Under the pieces are notes generated by a model. The model did not search any database, had not been told where the DNA came from, and saw only the letters and a list, made by a program, of their open reading frames with translations. Positions 26,646 to 34,931 of a stretch of DNA of 64,000 bases are shown piece after piece (the stretch's first letter is position 1; each line of letters starts with the position of its first letter). Location of the stretch: NCBI RefSeq assembly GCF_026340975.1, contig NZ_JAPEOS010000003.1, forward strand, positions 992,001 through 1,056,000, written 5' to 3'. This DNA comes from Streptomyces sp. NBC_01214. Lineage in GTDB: Bacteria; Actinomycetota; Actinomycetes; Streptomycetales; Streptomycetaceae. Position numbers and translations under genes: made by a program.

Positions 26646-28265
26646 TCACGGGGGCGTGGAACTCCCCGCGCTCCCCGCACGCTCCACCTCCCGGGCCCGT
26701 CCTTGCTCCCGCTCCTGCTCCCGCTCCCGCCCTCGCCCCGTGGGCCGGTCCGGCCGGAATCCGACGGCCAGCACGACCGCGCCGATCAGGGCGAACCCGG
26801 CCGTCCAGAGCGCCCCGACGTGCATGGCGTGCAGGAACGCGGTGTCGGCGGCCGCTGCGAGCCGGGTGTCGTGCGTGGCCGCCGCCACGTGCCGGGCGAG
26901 TTCGGCCGAGACCCGCGCCGGTTCCCGCACCGGATCGGGGAGGCCGGTCAGCGAGCCGTCGATCGCACGCCGGTAGACGATCGAGGTGATCGTGCCGCCG
27001 GCCGCGATGCCCAGCACGCTGCCGGTCTGGCGCAGGGTGCTGTTGACCGCGCTGCCCGCGCCGGACCGCTCCAGCGGCAGGGAGCCCAGGACCGCGCCCG
27101 TCACGGGAGCGATCACCATGCCGATCGCGGTGCCCTGGACCAGCACGACCGCCGCGTACCAGACGATCGGTGTGGTCGCCCCGAACAGGGCGAAGGAGCC
27201 CATCGCCGCGGCCGCGACGGTCAGCGCGATCGAGGAGACGAGCCGGACGGAGGTCCGCCGGGCCAGCCGGACGGCGATCGGGGAGCCGACGACCACCCCG
27301 AGGGCTCCCGGGAGCGCGAGGAGCGAGGCGTCCAATGCGGAGAACTGGCGGACGCCCTGCACGTAGAAGGCGAGGTAGAAGGATCCGGCCGTCATGGCCA
27401 AGAAGACCGTCATCAGGGTCAGGTTCCCGGCGGCGAAGCGGCGCTGCGCCAGCAGCCGGGGGTCGAAACTGGGGTGGGCGATCCGCAGCTCGACGACGAC
27501 GAACGCGGCGATCAGTGCGAAGCCGACGAGGGTGGATCCCCAGACCCGCGGCTGGGCGAAGGAGGCGTCCTGGCCGGCGCGGATCAAGCCGTACGCGAGG
27601 ATGCCCAGCCCGCCGGTCGACAGCAACAGCCCGGCCGGGTCCAGGCGGCGGACCTGCGGGCTGCGGGAGTTGGGCACGTACCGGGCGATGAAGCCGAGGC
27701 CGAGGACGACGACGGGCACGTTGACGAGGAACACCGACCCCCACCAGAACCTCGCGAGCAGTATTCCGGCGAGGATCGGCCCCGCTGCGAGGCCGACCCC
27801 GGCGAAGGACGACAGGGTGCCGAAGGCCGCCGGGCGCTGCGCCGGCTCGAACGTCCAGCTGACCACCGCCATGGTGGCCGGGACGAGCAGCGCGGCGCCG
27901 GCGCCCATCACGGCGCGGGCGGCGATGAGTTGGCCGGGCGTGGTGGCGTAGGCGGCGAGGGCGGAGGCGGCGCCGAAGAGCGCCGTGCCCGTCAGCAGCA
28001 GGTTGCGGTGGCCGAACCGGTCACCGAGGGCGCCTCCGGTGAACATCAGGCCGGCAAAGGCCAGTGTGTAGGCGCCGGTGGCCCATTGGAGCTCCCCGGG
28101 GGTGGCCCCTAACCCCCGCACGGGGTCGGAGAGCGTCTCGAACGCGGTGGTCAAGATGGTGCCGTCGAGCCAGATGAGGAGCTGGGCGAAGACGAGGACG
28201 CCGAGGATGAGCCGCTGACGGTCCGGTGGTGGGGTGGACGACGCCGGTGACGTGGGTGAGGACAT
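26646..28265 (-). CDS. MFS transporter, DHA2/EmrB-like, with a TTA codon
   Basis: A 539-residue, 14-helix exporter. Signatures include LIWLDGTILTTAFETL in helix 1, GGALGDRFGHRNLLLTG in loop 2-3 and GLAAGPILAGILL as motif C. A charged C-terminal tail (REREQEREQGRAREVERAG) is unusual. Codon 52 is TTA (28110-28112), so full translation should need the bldA leucyl-tRNA. ATG at 28265 has GGAGG upstream. It is divergent from a MarR gene with matching operators and is the probable target of that repressor. Confidence 0.92.
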   Translation of the reverse strand: MSSPTSPASSTPPPDRQRLILGVLVFAQLLIWLDGTILTTAFETLSDPVRGLGATPGELQWATGAYTLAFAGLMFTGGALGDRFGHRNLLLTGTALFGAASALAAYATTPGQLIAARAVMGAGAALLVPATMAVVSWTFEPAQRPAAFGTLSSFAGVGLAAGPILAGILLARFWWGSVFLVNVPVVVLGLGFIARYVPNSRSPQVRRLDPAGLLLSTGGLGILAYGLIRAGQDASFAQPRVWGSTLVGFALIAAFVVVELRIAHPSFDPRLLAQRRFAAGNLTLMTVFLAMTAGSFYLAFYVQGVRQFSALDASLLALPGALGVVVGSPIAVRLARRTSVRLVSSIALTVAAAAMGSFALFGATTPIVWYAAVVLVQGTAIGMVIAPVTGAVLGSLPLERSGAGSAVNSTLRQTGSVLGIAAGGTITSIVYRRAIDGSLTGLPDPVREPARVSAELARHVAAATHDTRLAAAADTAFLHAMHVGALWTAGFALIGAVVLAVGFRPDRPTGRGREREQEREQGRAREVERAGSAGSSTPP

Positions 28266-28350
28266 GCGTGACTGCCTCCGCATCGGGACGAGTTGGGTTT
28301 CGGGGGCGCGCATCCCGGAGCGCGCGACGGTGGCGCGCCGCCCAAGAATC

Positions 28351-28401
28351 GTCAGGTACCTGACGGTTCACTCATCGTGGCAAACTCGTAAAGTACCTGT
28401 C
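28351..28401. promoter_or_regulatory. MarR operators between MFS and MarR genes
   Basis: GTCAGGTACCTGAC (28351-28364) is a perfect 14-base palindrome. A second copy, GTAAAGTACCTGTC (28388-28401), matches 11 of 14 positions, 37 bases away. Both sit in the divergent promoter region. Confidence 0.65.
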
Positions 28402-28425
28402 AATCGTGAATCCGGAGGTCGTCCG

Positions 28426-28869
28426 ATGGGCGAGCAGAGTCACCGTCGGGTGCTGAGCTTCGTGGTGCGCCACGCCTGGCTCAGCATGCGGGCGGCGATC
28501 GGGGCGGAGCTGGAGGAATTCGGTCTCACCGTGCCGCAGTTCGCGACCCTGATGATCGTGGGGGAGTCCCCGGGCATCTCGGTGGCCCAACTGGCCCGCT
28601 TGGTCGGGAGCTCCCGTCAGGCCGCCAACGAGATGCTCGCGGCGCTGGAACGTGACGGCCTGATCGTCCGGGCCCCGCACGCCACCGACCGCAGGACGCA
28701 CCAGTTGAGCCTCACGGAGCTCGGACACGCGCGCTACGAGGACGCGCTCCCGGCCGTCCAGCGGCGCGAGGCCGAACTGGAGGCGGGGCTGACGCCGGAG
28801 CAGTGCGAGGCGGCGTTCGTCTGGATGTCGGCCATGTCGAACGCCTGCCAGGAGGTGCGGAGGAACTGA
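28426..28869 (+). CDS. MarR-family transcriptional regulator
   Basis: A 147-residue winged-helix regulator. The fold runs from VVRHAWLSMRAAIGAELEEFGLTVPQFATLMIV through the recognition region ISVAQLARLVGSSRQAANEMLAALERDGLI and the wing RAPHATDRRTHQLSLTELG. Expected to be a ligand-released repressor of itself and of the divergent MFS exporter. ATG at 28426 has GGAGG with 8-base spacing. Palindromic sites lie upstream. Confidence 0.92.
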   Translation: MGEQSHRRVLSFVVRHAWLSMRAAIGAELEEFGLTVPQFATLMIVGESPGISVAQLARLVGSSRQAANEMLAALERDGLIVRAPHATDRRTHQLSLTELGHARYEDALPAVQRREAELEAGLTPEQCEAAFVWMSAMSNACQEVRRN

Positions 28870-28948
28870 CCCGGCCCCGGCCCGGGTCCCGGCCCCGGGT
28901 CCCGGCCTAAGGGGGCGGGCCCGGTCATGCCGGGGGTCGTGGGTCGGC

Positions 28949-29647
28949 TCAGGGCGTGGACTTCCAGCCCTGCCCGTGGAGCCGTTCGAATCCGTCCAGG
29001 AGGAGGTCGAGCGCGAACTCGAACTCGAACTGGTCGTCGCACCCCTGGCCGACGACCGACCGCCGGTCGTGCGCCACCGCCCGGGCCAGTTCGGTGACGT
29101 GGGGGTACCGCCGGGCCATCGCCCCGTACGCGGCCGCCCGCGCCCGCTCGTCCTGCGGCGCGGTGCCCGCCGGGTCGTCGAACAGCTCCTCGGTGAAGCC
29201 CAGCACCCGGCTGCCGAGGGCGTGCATCGCGTGGTGGGTGAGGTCGGTCGAGAAGCCGCCGGCCCGGAACGTTCCGATCACCGAGTCGAGGTACGTGAGC
29301 ACCGCCGGCGTCGGGCTGGTGCGCGACCGGATCACCTGAGCTGCCCAGGTGTGCGCGAGGAGGGCGCCGCGCGCCCCGAGGATCCGCCCGCGGACCGCGC
29401 TCTTCCAGTCGGATCCGGGGACTTGGGGCGCGATGCCCGAGACGACGACTTCCACCATGCCGTCCAAGAGCTCTTCCTTGTTGGCCACGTGCTTGTAGAG
29501 CGCCATCGGTACGACGCCCAGCTCCTGGGCCAGTCTGCGCATGCTCAGCGCCTCGATCCCGGCGCCGTCGGCGAAGGCTACGGCGGCGCGCAGCACCCGG
29601 TCCCGACTCAGCGGGGTCCGGCGCGGTTCCTGCGGCTGCTCGGGCAT
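28949..29647 (-). CDS. TetR/AcrR-family regulator with tetracycline-repressor-like C-terminal domain
   Basis: A 232-residue regulator. The N-terminal HTH (SRDRVLRAAVAFADGAGIEALSMRRLAQELGVVPMALYKHVANKEELLDGMVE) is followed by a ligand domain resembling TetR_C_1 repressors. It is divergent from a DUF4386 membrane-protein gene. Two GTGTAC-type palindromes lie between the two genes, so it likely represses both. ATG at 29647 follows a GAGGGAG site; in-frame codons further upstream overlap the operators. Confidence 0.92.
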   Translation of the reverse strand: MPEQPQEPRRTPLSRDRVLRAAVAFADGAGIEALSMRRLAQELGVVPMALYKHVANKEELLDGMVEVVVSGIAPQVPGSDWKSAVRGRILGARGALLAHTWAAQVIRSRTSPTPAVLTYLDSVIGTFRAGGFSTDLTHHAMHALGSRVLGFTEELFDDPAGTAPQDERARAAAYGAMARRYPHVTELARAVAHDRRSVVGQGCDDQFEFEFALDLLLDGFERLHGQGWKSTP

Positions 29648-29709
29648 GTGGGCTTCTCCCTCGATCCGTTCCCGGGGTCGTGCGGGCGGCGTCCGAACCG
29701 CCTTGACGA

Positions 29710-29764
29710 GTGTACGGCGTACACCTAGGGTGAGCGCCAACCGTCGGGTGTACGCCGTACACCC
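29710..29764. promoter_or_regulatory. Two TetR operators
   Basis: GTGTACGGCGTACAC (29710-29724) and GGGTGTACGCCGTACACCC (29746-29764) share the core GTGTACGSCGTACAC and are centred 38 bases apart between the TetR gene and the DUF4386 gene. Confidence 0.8.
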
Positions 29765-29785
29765 ATAAGGGAGGGGCTGTTCCGC

Positions 29786-30469
29786 ATGGGCTCAACCAGG
29801 AGAACCGCGATCGTCACGGGTGTGCTGTTCCTCGTCACCGAGGTCGCCGCGATCGGCGGCCTCGCGCTCTACCGCCCCGTTCTGCACGACACCGGCTACG
29901 TCTTGGGGCCGGGCGCCGACTCCCGGGTGTTCCTGGGGGCGCTGTGCGAGTTCGTGCTCGCGCTGGCGGTCACGGGTACGGGGGCCGCGCTGTACCCGGT
30001 CCTGCGGAGGCGGAACGAAGGGGCCGCCATCGGCTACGTCTGCGGGCGCCTGCTGGAGGCGGCCGTCATCGTCGTCGGCATCATCAGCGTGCTGTCGGTG
30101 GTGACGCTGAGGAGGCAGGCGGAGGGCGCCGCGAGCACGGACGGGGCTTCCCTGGTCACGGCCGGCCAGGGCCTGGTGGCGTTCCATGACTGGACGTTCC
30201 TGTTCGGGCCGAACTTCGTCCTCGGGGCCAACACCCTGGTGCTGGCGGGCCTGATGTACACCTCGCGGCTCGTACCGCGGTCGATCGCCGTCCTGGGACT
30301 GGTCGGCGGGACGATGATCTGCGCGTCGGCGACCGCCGTGCTCTTCGGGGCCTACGAACAGGTGTCGGTGGCGGGTTCGCTCGCGGCGCTTCCTGTGTTC
30401 GCCTGGGAGGTGACGCTGGCCGTCCGGCTGCTCGGCAAGGGCTTCGACGCGGGAGCCGACGCCGAGTGA
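29786..30469 (+). CDS. DUF4386 membrane protein
   Basis: A 227-residue membrane protein with about six hydrophobic helices. The N-terminal TRRTAIVTGVLFLVTEVAAI, the central LVAFHDWTFLFGPNFVLG segment and the helical tail VAGSLAALPVFAWEVTLAVRLL fit the DUF4386 family, for which no function is known. ATG at 29786 has AAGGGAGGGG upstream. It is divergent from and probably controlled by the adjacent TetR regulator, so it may respond to or handle the regulator's ligand. Confidence 0.85.
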   Translation: MGSTRRTAIVTGVLFLVTEVAAIGGLALYRPVLHDTGYVLGPGADSRVFLGALCEFVLALAVTGTGAALYPVLRRRNEGAAIGYVCGRLLEAAVIVVGIISVLSVVTLRRQAEGAASTDGASLVTAGQGLVAFHDWTFLFGPNFVLGANTLVLAGLMYTSRLVPRSIAVLGLVGGTMICASATAVLFGAYEQVSVAGSLAALPVFAWEVTLAVRLLGKGFDAGADAE

Positions 30470-30470
30470 C

Positions 30471-30530
30471 GGCCCCCGTCGGCCCCCGTCGGCCCCCGTC
30501 GGTTTTCGTCGTCCTTCGTCGTCCTTCGTC
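30471..30530. repeat. Six-unit 10-base tandem repeat between convergent genes
   Basis: Three perfect units GGCCCCCGTC (30471-30500), then GGTTTTCGTC, and two units GTCCTTCGTC (30511-30530); every unit ends CGTC. The array fills the gap between the DUF4386 stop and the polyprenyl synthetase stop. Confidence 0.9.
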
Positions 30531-30535
30531 GTCCC

Positions 30536-31630
30536 TCAGGACATCCGGTCCACGTTCCACATCGGCAGGCCCCGGAAGAACTCCACGGCCTCCGCGCGCC
30601 AGTACGGCTCCCAGGACGCGGCCTCCGCGGCGGCGGCCTCCGCGTGCCGCCGGATCTCCGCCTTGAGCCGCCGGTCCACGCCGGCGGCGCGGGCGATCTC
30701 CCTGATCCGGCCGAGGGTTTCGTCCGGGCAGCCGGGATCGCCGAGCGCGGCTTCGACGAGGGCTGCGTCGGCCCCGGTCGCCGCGGCCAGGACCGCACGG
30801 ACGGCGTAGGTGCGGCGGCCCGAGCGGATGTCGGCCCCGGTGGACTTCACCTCGGCCGCCGGGTCGTCGCCGGACGGGCCGAAGAAGTCGAGGAAGTCAT
30901 CGCGCATCTGCTCGGAGACGCCCACCAGCCGGGAGTAGCGGTGCAGTCGGGCGCGGTGCGGCGCCGGGTCCCCGCCCGCGGCCAGCAGGCCCATCGTCAG
31001 CGGCGCCAGGATCGAGTACCGCGCGCTCTTGAAGTCGGTGACGGTGTGCAGGAACTCCTCGTCGGGCAAGGTGTGGGAGTCCCGCTCCAGGTCGGCGATC
31101 TGCCCGGCCACGGTCTCGGCCGCGGTACGGGTGTGCACGCCGAGCAGGGCCTGGCGGAGCTCGGCGGGAACCTCGGCTTCCAGCAGCACCTGGGTGGACA
31201 GGAACGCGGCGAGGTCCCCGGCGAGCATCGCGAGCCCGAGGGCGGTGGCGTCCTGGCCGGGGAACTCCCGGCGGTACGCGTAGTACGTCGAGGGGCCGCC
31301 GCGCCGCAGGGGCGCGTCGTCGATGATGTCGTCGTGGACGAGCCCGTGCGTCTGGAGCAGTTCGATGCTCAGCGCGGCCTCGGCGAGCCCCGGTACCTCG
31401 TCGGCGGTGACCAGCCGGGCCGCCTCGTACAGCAGGACGACCCGCAGCCGCTTGCCGCCGCGCATCGAGAACTCCCGTAGGAGCTCCAGGCAGCGGGGGA
31501 CGTACCGGCTGGGCACCGGGACGTCGAAACGCTCGCCGAGGCTGTCGAAGTACTGCTCGAACCGGGCGTCGAAGCGGATCCGGTGACCGGCGACGCGTTC
31601 CAGGGTGGTGGCCGTGACGTTGACGTGCAT
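30536..31630 (-). CDS. Polyprenyl synthetase family protein (trans-prenyl diphosphate synthase)
   Basis: A 364-residue all-helical enzyme that condenses isopentenyl diphosphate with allylic diphosphates. The first aspartate-rich motif is DDIIDD (residues 100-105), the second DDFLD (244-248), and the GGKRLR motif is at 58-63, so the active site looks complete. Chain length cannot be assigned from motifs alone. The ATG at 31630 lacks a Shine-Dalgarno but has ATACTG about 12 bases upstream, so a short-leader transcript is possible. It could supply a precursor to the terpene synthase 9 kb away; this is speculation. Confidence 0.92.
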   Translation of the reverse strand: MHVNVTATTLERVAGHRIRFDARFEQYFDSLGERFDVPVPSRYVPRCLELLREFSMRGGKRLRVVLLYEAARLVTADEVPGLAEAALSIELLQTHGLVHDDIIDDAPLRRGGPSTYYAYRREFPGQDATALGLAMLAGDLAAFLSTQVLLEAEVPAELRQALLGVHTRTAAETVAGQIADLERDSHTLPDEEFLHTVTDFKSARYSILAPLTMGLLAAGGDPAPHRARLHRYSRLVGVSEQMRDDFLDFFGPSGDDPAAEVKSTGADIRSGRRTYAVRAVLAAATGADAALVEAALGDPGCPDETLGRIREIARAAGVDRRLKAEIRRHAEAAAAEAASWEPYWRAEAVEFFRGLPMWNVDRMS

Positions 31631-31725
31631 GAAGATCAGTATCGATCACGGCCCCGGCCGCCCGGATCCGGTCCAGCACGTCGGGGGAGTGCCTGCCTCC
31701 GCTCGGCGGGAGCCCCCGAACGGGT

Positions 31726-32703
31726 TCATCCGCCCGAGGGCACGGCAGAGAGACAGGCCCGCAGCTCGGCTTCGCCGGCGTTTCCGCCCGTGCACATGAT
31801 CGCCACCCGCTGTCCGGCGAGGCCGTCGCGCGCGGCGAGGAGCGCCGCCAGCGGTGCGGCGGCAGCCCCCTCGGCCACCGTTCGGGCATCGCGCATGAGC
31901 AGCCACTGGGCCCACCGGATGTCGTCGTCGCCGACCAGCTGGAAGTCCGCGAGGTGCTCCCGGAGCAGGCGCTGCGTCAGCTCGAAGCCCGACCCGGTGG
32001 CCAGGCCCTCCGCCGTCGTGGTGTTCGGACGCTCGACGCAGCGGCCCGAGCGCCAGGAGTCGTGCGCGGCCGGCGAGCGGCGGGACTGCACCGCGATGAC
32101 GCGGCAGCGCGGGCTGACCGCCGCCGCCACCAGGCAAGCGGCGGCGGCGCCACTGCCGCCACCGACCGGCACGATGACCGCGTCGAGGTCCGGTTCCTGT
32201 TCGAAGACCTCCAGGAACGTGGTGGCCACGCCCGCGATCAGAGCCGGCTCGTTCGCCGCGCTGACCAAGCGCATCCCGCGCCGGGGGGCGAGCTCCTCGG
32301 CGTGGCGGCGGGCCTCCTCGAAGTCCGCGCCGTGTTCGACCAGTTCGGCGCCGAGGCGCCGCACGGCTTCGGCCTTCAGGGGGTTCGGGTCCTTCGGCAT
32401 GACGATCGTGCAGGGGACGTGGAAGAGCGCCGCGGCATGGGCGAGGGACTGCGCGTGGTTGCCGGTGGAGTACGAGAGGACGCCCCGCGCACGCCCGGCG
32501 GGGTCCATCGCGGCCAGCAGGGTGACGCCTCCGCGGACCTTGAGGGCGCCGGTCGGCTGCAGGTTCTCGTGTTTGACCAGAACGCGGATCCCGGCGCCGA
32601 CGGTGGAGTCGAGGGCGGGATAGGAGAGCAGAGGGGTCGGGGACAGGTGCGGGCGCTGCAGACGATGCGCACGAAGGACGTCGGAGATCGTGGGAGTGTG
32701 CAT
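31726..32703 (-). CDS. PLP-dependent threonine/serine dehydratase-like enzyme
   Basis: A 325-residue fold-type II PLP enzyme. The cofactor lysine is in QPTGALKVRGG, where most threonine dehydratases have PTGSFKxRGA. The asparagine-loop STGNHAQSLAHAA and the phosphate-binding glycine loop VPVGGGSGAAAA are intact. It probably deaminates threonine or serine or another hydroxy-amino acid. No ACT regulatory domain is present, so it is of the catabolic or racemase-like type. ATG at 32703 is the best start; a TTG 36 bases upstream is less likely. Divergent from a LysR regulator. Confidence 0.9.
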   Translation of the reverse strand: MHTPTISDVLRAHRLQRPHLSPTPLLSYPALDSTVGAGIRVLVKHENLQPTGALKVRGGVTLLAAMDPAGRARGVLSYSTGNHAQSLAHAAALFHVPCTIVMPKDPNPLKAEAVRRLGAELVEHGADFEEARRHAEELAPRRGMRLVSAANEPALIAGVATTFLEVFEQEPDLDAVIVPVGGGSGAAAACLVAAAVSPRCRVIAVQSRRSPAAHDSWRSGRCVERPNTTTAEGLATGSGFELTQRLLREHLADFQLVGDDDIRWAQWLLMRDARTVAEGAAAAPLAALLAARDGLAGQRVAIMCTGGNAGEAELRACLSAVPSGG

Positions 32704-32755
32704 GCCCTCATGCTGCGCAGCAGGCAATCCATAGGACAAATGTCAGTTTCCGATG

Positions 32756-32780
32756 CATTCATCGATATCATCGATGAATG
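32756..32780. promoter_or_regulatory. Inverted repeat covering the LysR start codon
   Basis: CATTCATCGAT (32756-32766), a 3-base spacer and ATCGATGAATG (32770-32780) form a perfect 11-base inverted repeat whose right arm contains the ATG of the LysR gene. Probable autoregulatory LysR site; no ribosome site is visible. Confidence 0.7.
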
Positions 32781-33680
32781 TTCGACGAGAACCGACTCCG
32801 GGTGTTCGCCGCCATCGCGCGCGAGGGTTCGGTGACGGCTGCGGCCGCGGCGCTGCACTACGCGCAGCCGTCCGTCAGCCACCACCTCGCCAGGCTCGAA
32901 GCCGAAGCCGGCGTGCCGCTCGTTCAGCGGGCAGGTCGTGGCATCCGGCTGACCGAGGCCGGCCGGCTGCTCGCCGATCGCGCGGAGGAGATCCTCGGCC
33001 GGATCGATTCGGCCCGGACCGAACTCGCCGCCCACGCCGGACTCAGCGCCGGACGGGTCCGCCTCGCCGCGTTCCCCTCGGCGCTCGCCACGCTCGTACC
33101 CCCGGTGGCCGCCGCCTTCGGCGTCGCACACCCGGACATCGAGCTGGCACTGACGGAAGCGGAGCCTCCCGAAGCGCTGGCGGCCCTACGGCGCGGCGAG
33201 GCCGATGTCGCCTTCACCTTCCACCACGGTGACGGTCCGCCCGGTGGCCGCGAGGGCCACACCGTGACACCGATCCTGCACGAGCCGCTCTACGTCGTCA
33301 GCCGGGCCGGCGCATCCTGGCCGGGTCCCCGCACCGAGCTCGACACCTACCGCGGACAACGGTGGATCGCCGGCTGCGAGCGGTGCCGTACGCACCTGCT
33401 GTCAGTGTGCGGGAAACGCGGCTTCGCTCCTACGATCGCCTTCGAGACCGACGACTACGTCGCAGCCCAGGCACTCGTGGCCGCCGGCCTCGGCGTCAGT
33501 ACGCTGCCCGGCCTCGCCCTGCGCGCTCATCTCCACCCCGGCGTGCGGATCGACCGCCTACCGGACGACCACCGCTTCGTCGACGCCGTCGTCTACGGCG
33601 CACCACCGCTCCCGGCCCCGGTCGAAGCCTTCCTGAAGGTCCTCGAGGAGACCGCCCTCCAGCCGGTGCCCTGGCCCTGA
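32778..33680 (+). CDS. LysR-family transcriptional regulator
   Basis: A 300-residue regulator. The N-terminal winged HTH (RLRVFAAIAREGSVTAAAAALHYAQPSVSHHLARLEAEAGVPLVQR) is typical, and a periplasmic-binding-like effector domain follows (GRVRLAAFPSALATLVPPVAAAF, EADVAFTFHHGDG, VAAGLGVSTLPGLAL). It likely controls the divergent dehydratase gene and responds to an amino acid or related metabolite. The ATG lies within an inverted repeat, so binding there would block its own expression. Confidence 0.93.
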   Translation: MFDENRLRVFAAIAREGSVTAAAAALHYAQPSVSHHLARLEAEAGVPLVQRAGRGIRLTEAGRLLADRAEEILGRIDSARTELAAHAGLSAGRVRLAAFPSALATLVPPVAAAFGVAHPDIELALTEAEPPEALAALRRGEADVAFTFHHGDGPPGGREGHTVTPILHEPLYVVSRAGASWPGPRTELDTYRGQRWIAGCERCRTHLLSVCGKRGFAPTIAFETDDYVAAQALVAAGLGVSTLPGLALRAHLHPGVRIDRLPDDHRFVDAVVYGAPPLPAPVEAFLKVLEETALQPVPWP

Positions 33681-33684
33681 CGGC

Positions 33685-33715
33685 AGGACCCGCCCGTGCC
33701 GGGCCGGGCGGTCCT
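33685..33715. terminator. Convergent terminator hairpin
   Basis: AGGACCCGCCCG (33685-33696) pairs with CGGGCGGTCCT (33705-33715) with one bulged C and an 8-base loop. It is located between the LysR and DUF4253 stops. Confidence 0.65.
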
Positions 33716-33746
33716 CAGCCGCTGCGAGGACCCTTGGCAGGCGGCC

Positions 33747-34595
33747 TCAGTCCCACCAGAACGTCCAGTGAGCGTTGCCCAGCAGCGCCTGCTCCGCGTA
33801 GCACCGGATGCTCTCGTACCCCTGCCAGACGTTGTCCGGGCAGAAAGCGAAGTGTTCCGCGGCGACCGCGAGGGCCTCGTCCGGTGACTGCGGTGGAGCC
33901 GCCACGGACAGGTCCAGCCGCGCGTACGACAGAGCGACCACCCGGGCTCCGAAGCGGTCCTCCCAGGAACGAAGAACGGCACACAGCCGCGCCACGTCGT
34001 TGACGTGGTTGACCGGCCCCGACCAGCCGATCGCCGCAGGGATGTCCGCAGGCCGGCCCGCCGGGACCAGCGCGAGCCGGGGGCTTTCGAGCCAGGGCCC
34101 GATCAAGGCATCGGCGACGTTCCCGGCGGTCGTCTCCGGATCTGCCGGCGCCCCTCCCACCGGCGCGAGCCCGGGCCAGGGACCGGTGAACGGGGCGATG
34201 GCCTCGCCGGAGTCCTCTTCGTCTTCGTTCTCCTCGGTTTCCGATACCGCCGACTCCCACAGGGCCTGGAGAACGTCCTCGGCACGGTGATCGCCGGGGG
34301 CCGACATCATGCCGGGATCCAGCTCACCGCCCCACCACTCCGCACAGCCCGATGCGTCCTGAAGGAGGACGGGCTGGAGCCCCAGGGCATCTGCATCCCG
34401 GACTGACCGGGACCGGGACCGGTACCGGGCCCAGGCGCCGGGCACTGCGGTCCCGTCGGCCACCCAGAGCAGCGGCTCACGCCAAGGGCCGTCGTGGGTC
34501 TCGGTCACCAGCGAGCCCGGGGGCAGGCCGAGGCCCAACGTTTCGCCCGTTGGGTCGGTCAACAGCACCGTCAGCGGTGTGGAACGCGTCGTCAT
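33747..34595 (-). CDS. DUF4253-domain protein
   Basis: A 282-residue cytoplasmic protein. The C-terminal half contains VVALSYARLDLSVAAPP, ALAVAAEHFAFCPDNVWQG and ESIRCYAEQALLGNAHWTFWWD, typical of DUF4253, a family often found beside immunity-type proteins. A Glu/Asp-rich stretch (SETEENEDEEDSGE) lies in the middle. The ATG at 34595 has no clear ribosome site. The neighbouring ankyrin and SMI1/KNR4 genes suggest an immunity or toxin-associated cluster, but no toxin gene is visible. Confidence 0.8.
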   Translation of the reverse strand: MTTRSTPLTVLLTDPTGETLGLGLPPGSLVTETHDGPWREPLLWVADGTAVPGAWARYRSRSRSVRDADALGLQPVLLQDASGCAEWWGGELDPGMMSAPGDHRAEDVLQALWESAVSETEENEDEEDSGEAIAPFTGPWPGLAPVGGAPADPETTAGNVADALIGPWLESPRLALVPAGRPADIPAAIGWSGPVNHVNDVARLCAVLRSWEDRFGARVVALSYARLDLSVAAPPQSPDEALAVAAEHFAFCPDNVWQGYESIRCYAEQALLGNAHWTFWWD

Positions 34596-34931
34596 GCGGG
34601 TGAAGGTATCGGCCCCCACTGACAGCGCCTCAGTTGCAGCCAGGCCGCGCCCGGACGTCGACGAAGTGGGCCTCCCGCGGGACGTATCCCAGTGGCCCGG
34701 ACCGACGCGGCCTGCGAGCCTCACCCCGTGGCTACGGAAACCGAGGTGGGAGAACTGTTGCACCAGCGAGCTGGACGACCTGTACAAGGCCGTGAGCATC
34801 GACGACGACGGCCAAGCACTCGCCCCGTTCCACGGGATGCCCGGCGCCGACCTGGACGAGTGCCAGCGCCCGGCGTGGAGCGCAACGGAAAATCGCTGGT
34901 AGACACGGTGCGCCGGCAGTTGAATGTTCTG
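34596..34931. other. 336-base intergenic region
   Basis: Divergent region between DUF4253 and ankyrin genes. A plus-strand frame (34579-34902) ends in a protein-like segment (CTSELDDLYKAVSIDDDG) but has no plausible start or family, so it is not called. No clear promoter or repeat is seen. Confidence 0.5.

Noticed and set aside
34579..34902. 107-codon frame between DUF4253 and ankyrin genes
   Set aside because: It starts antisense to the DUF4253 start and only its end looks protein-like; not enough to call a gene or transposase remnant.
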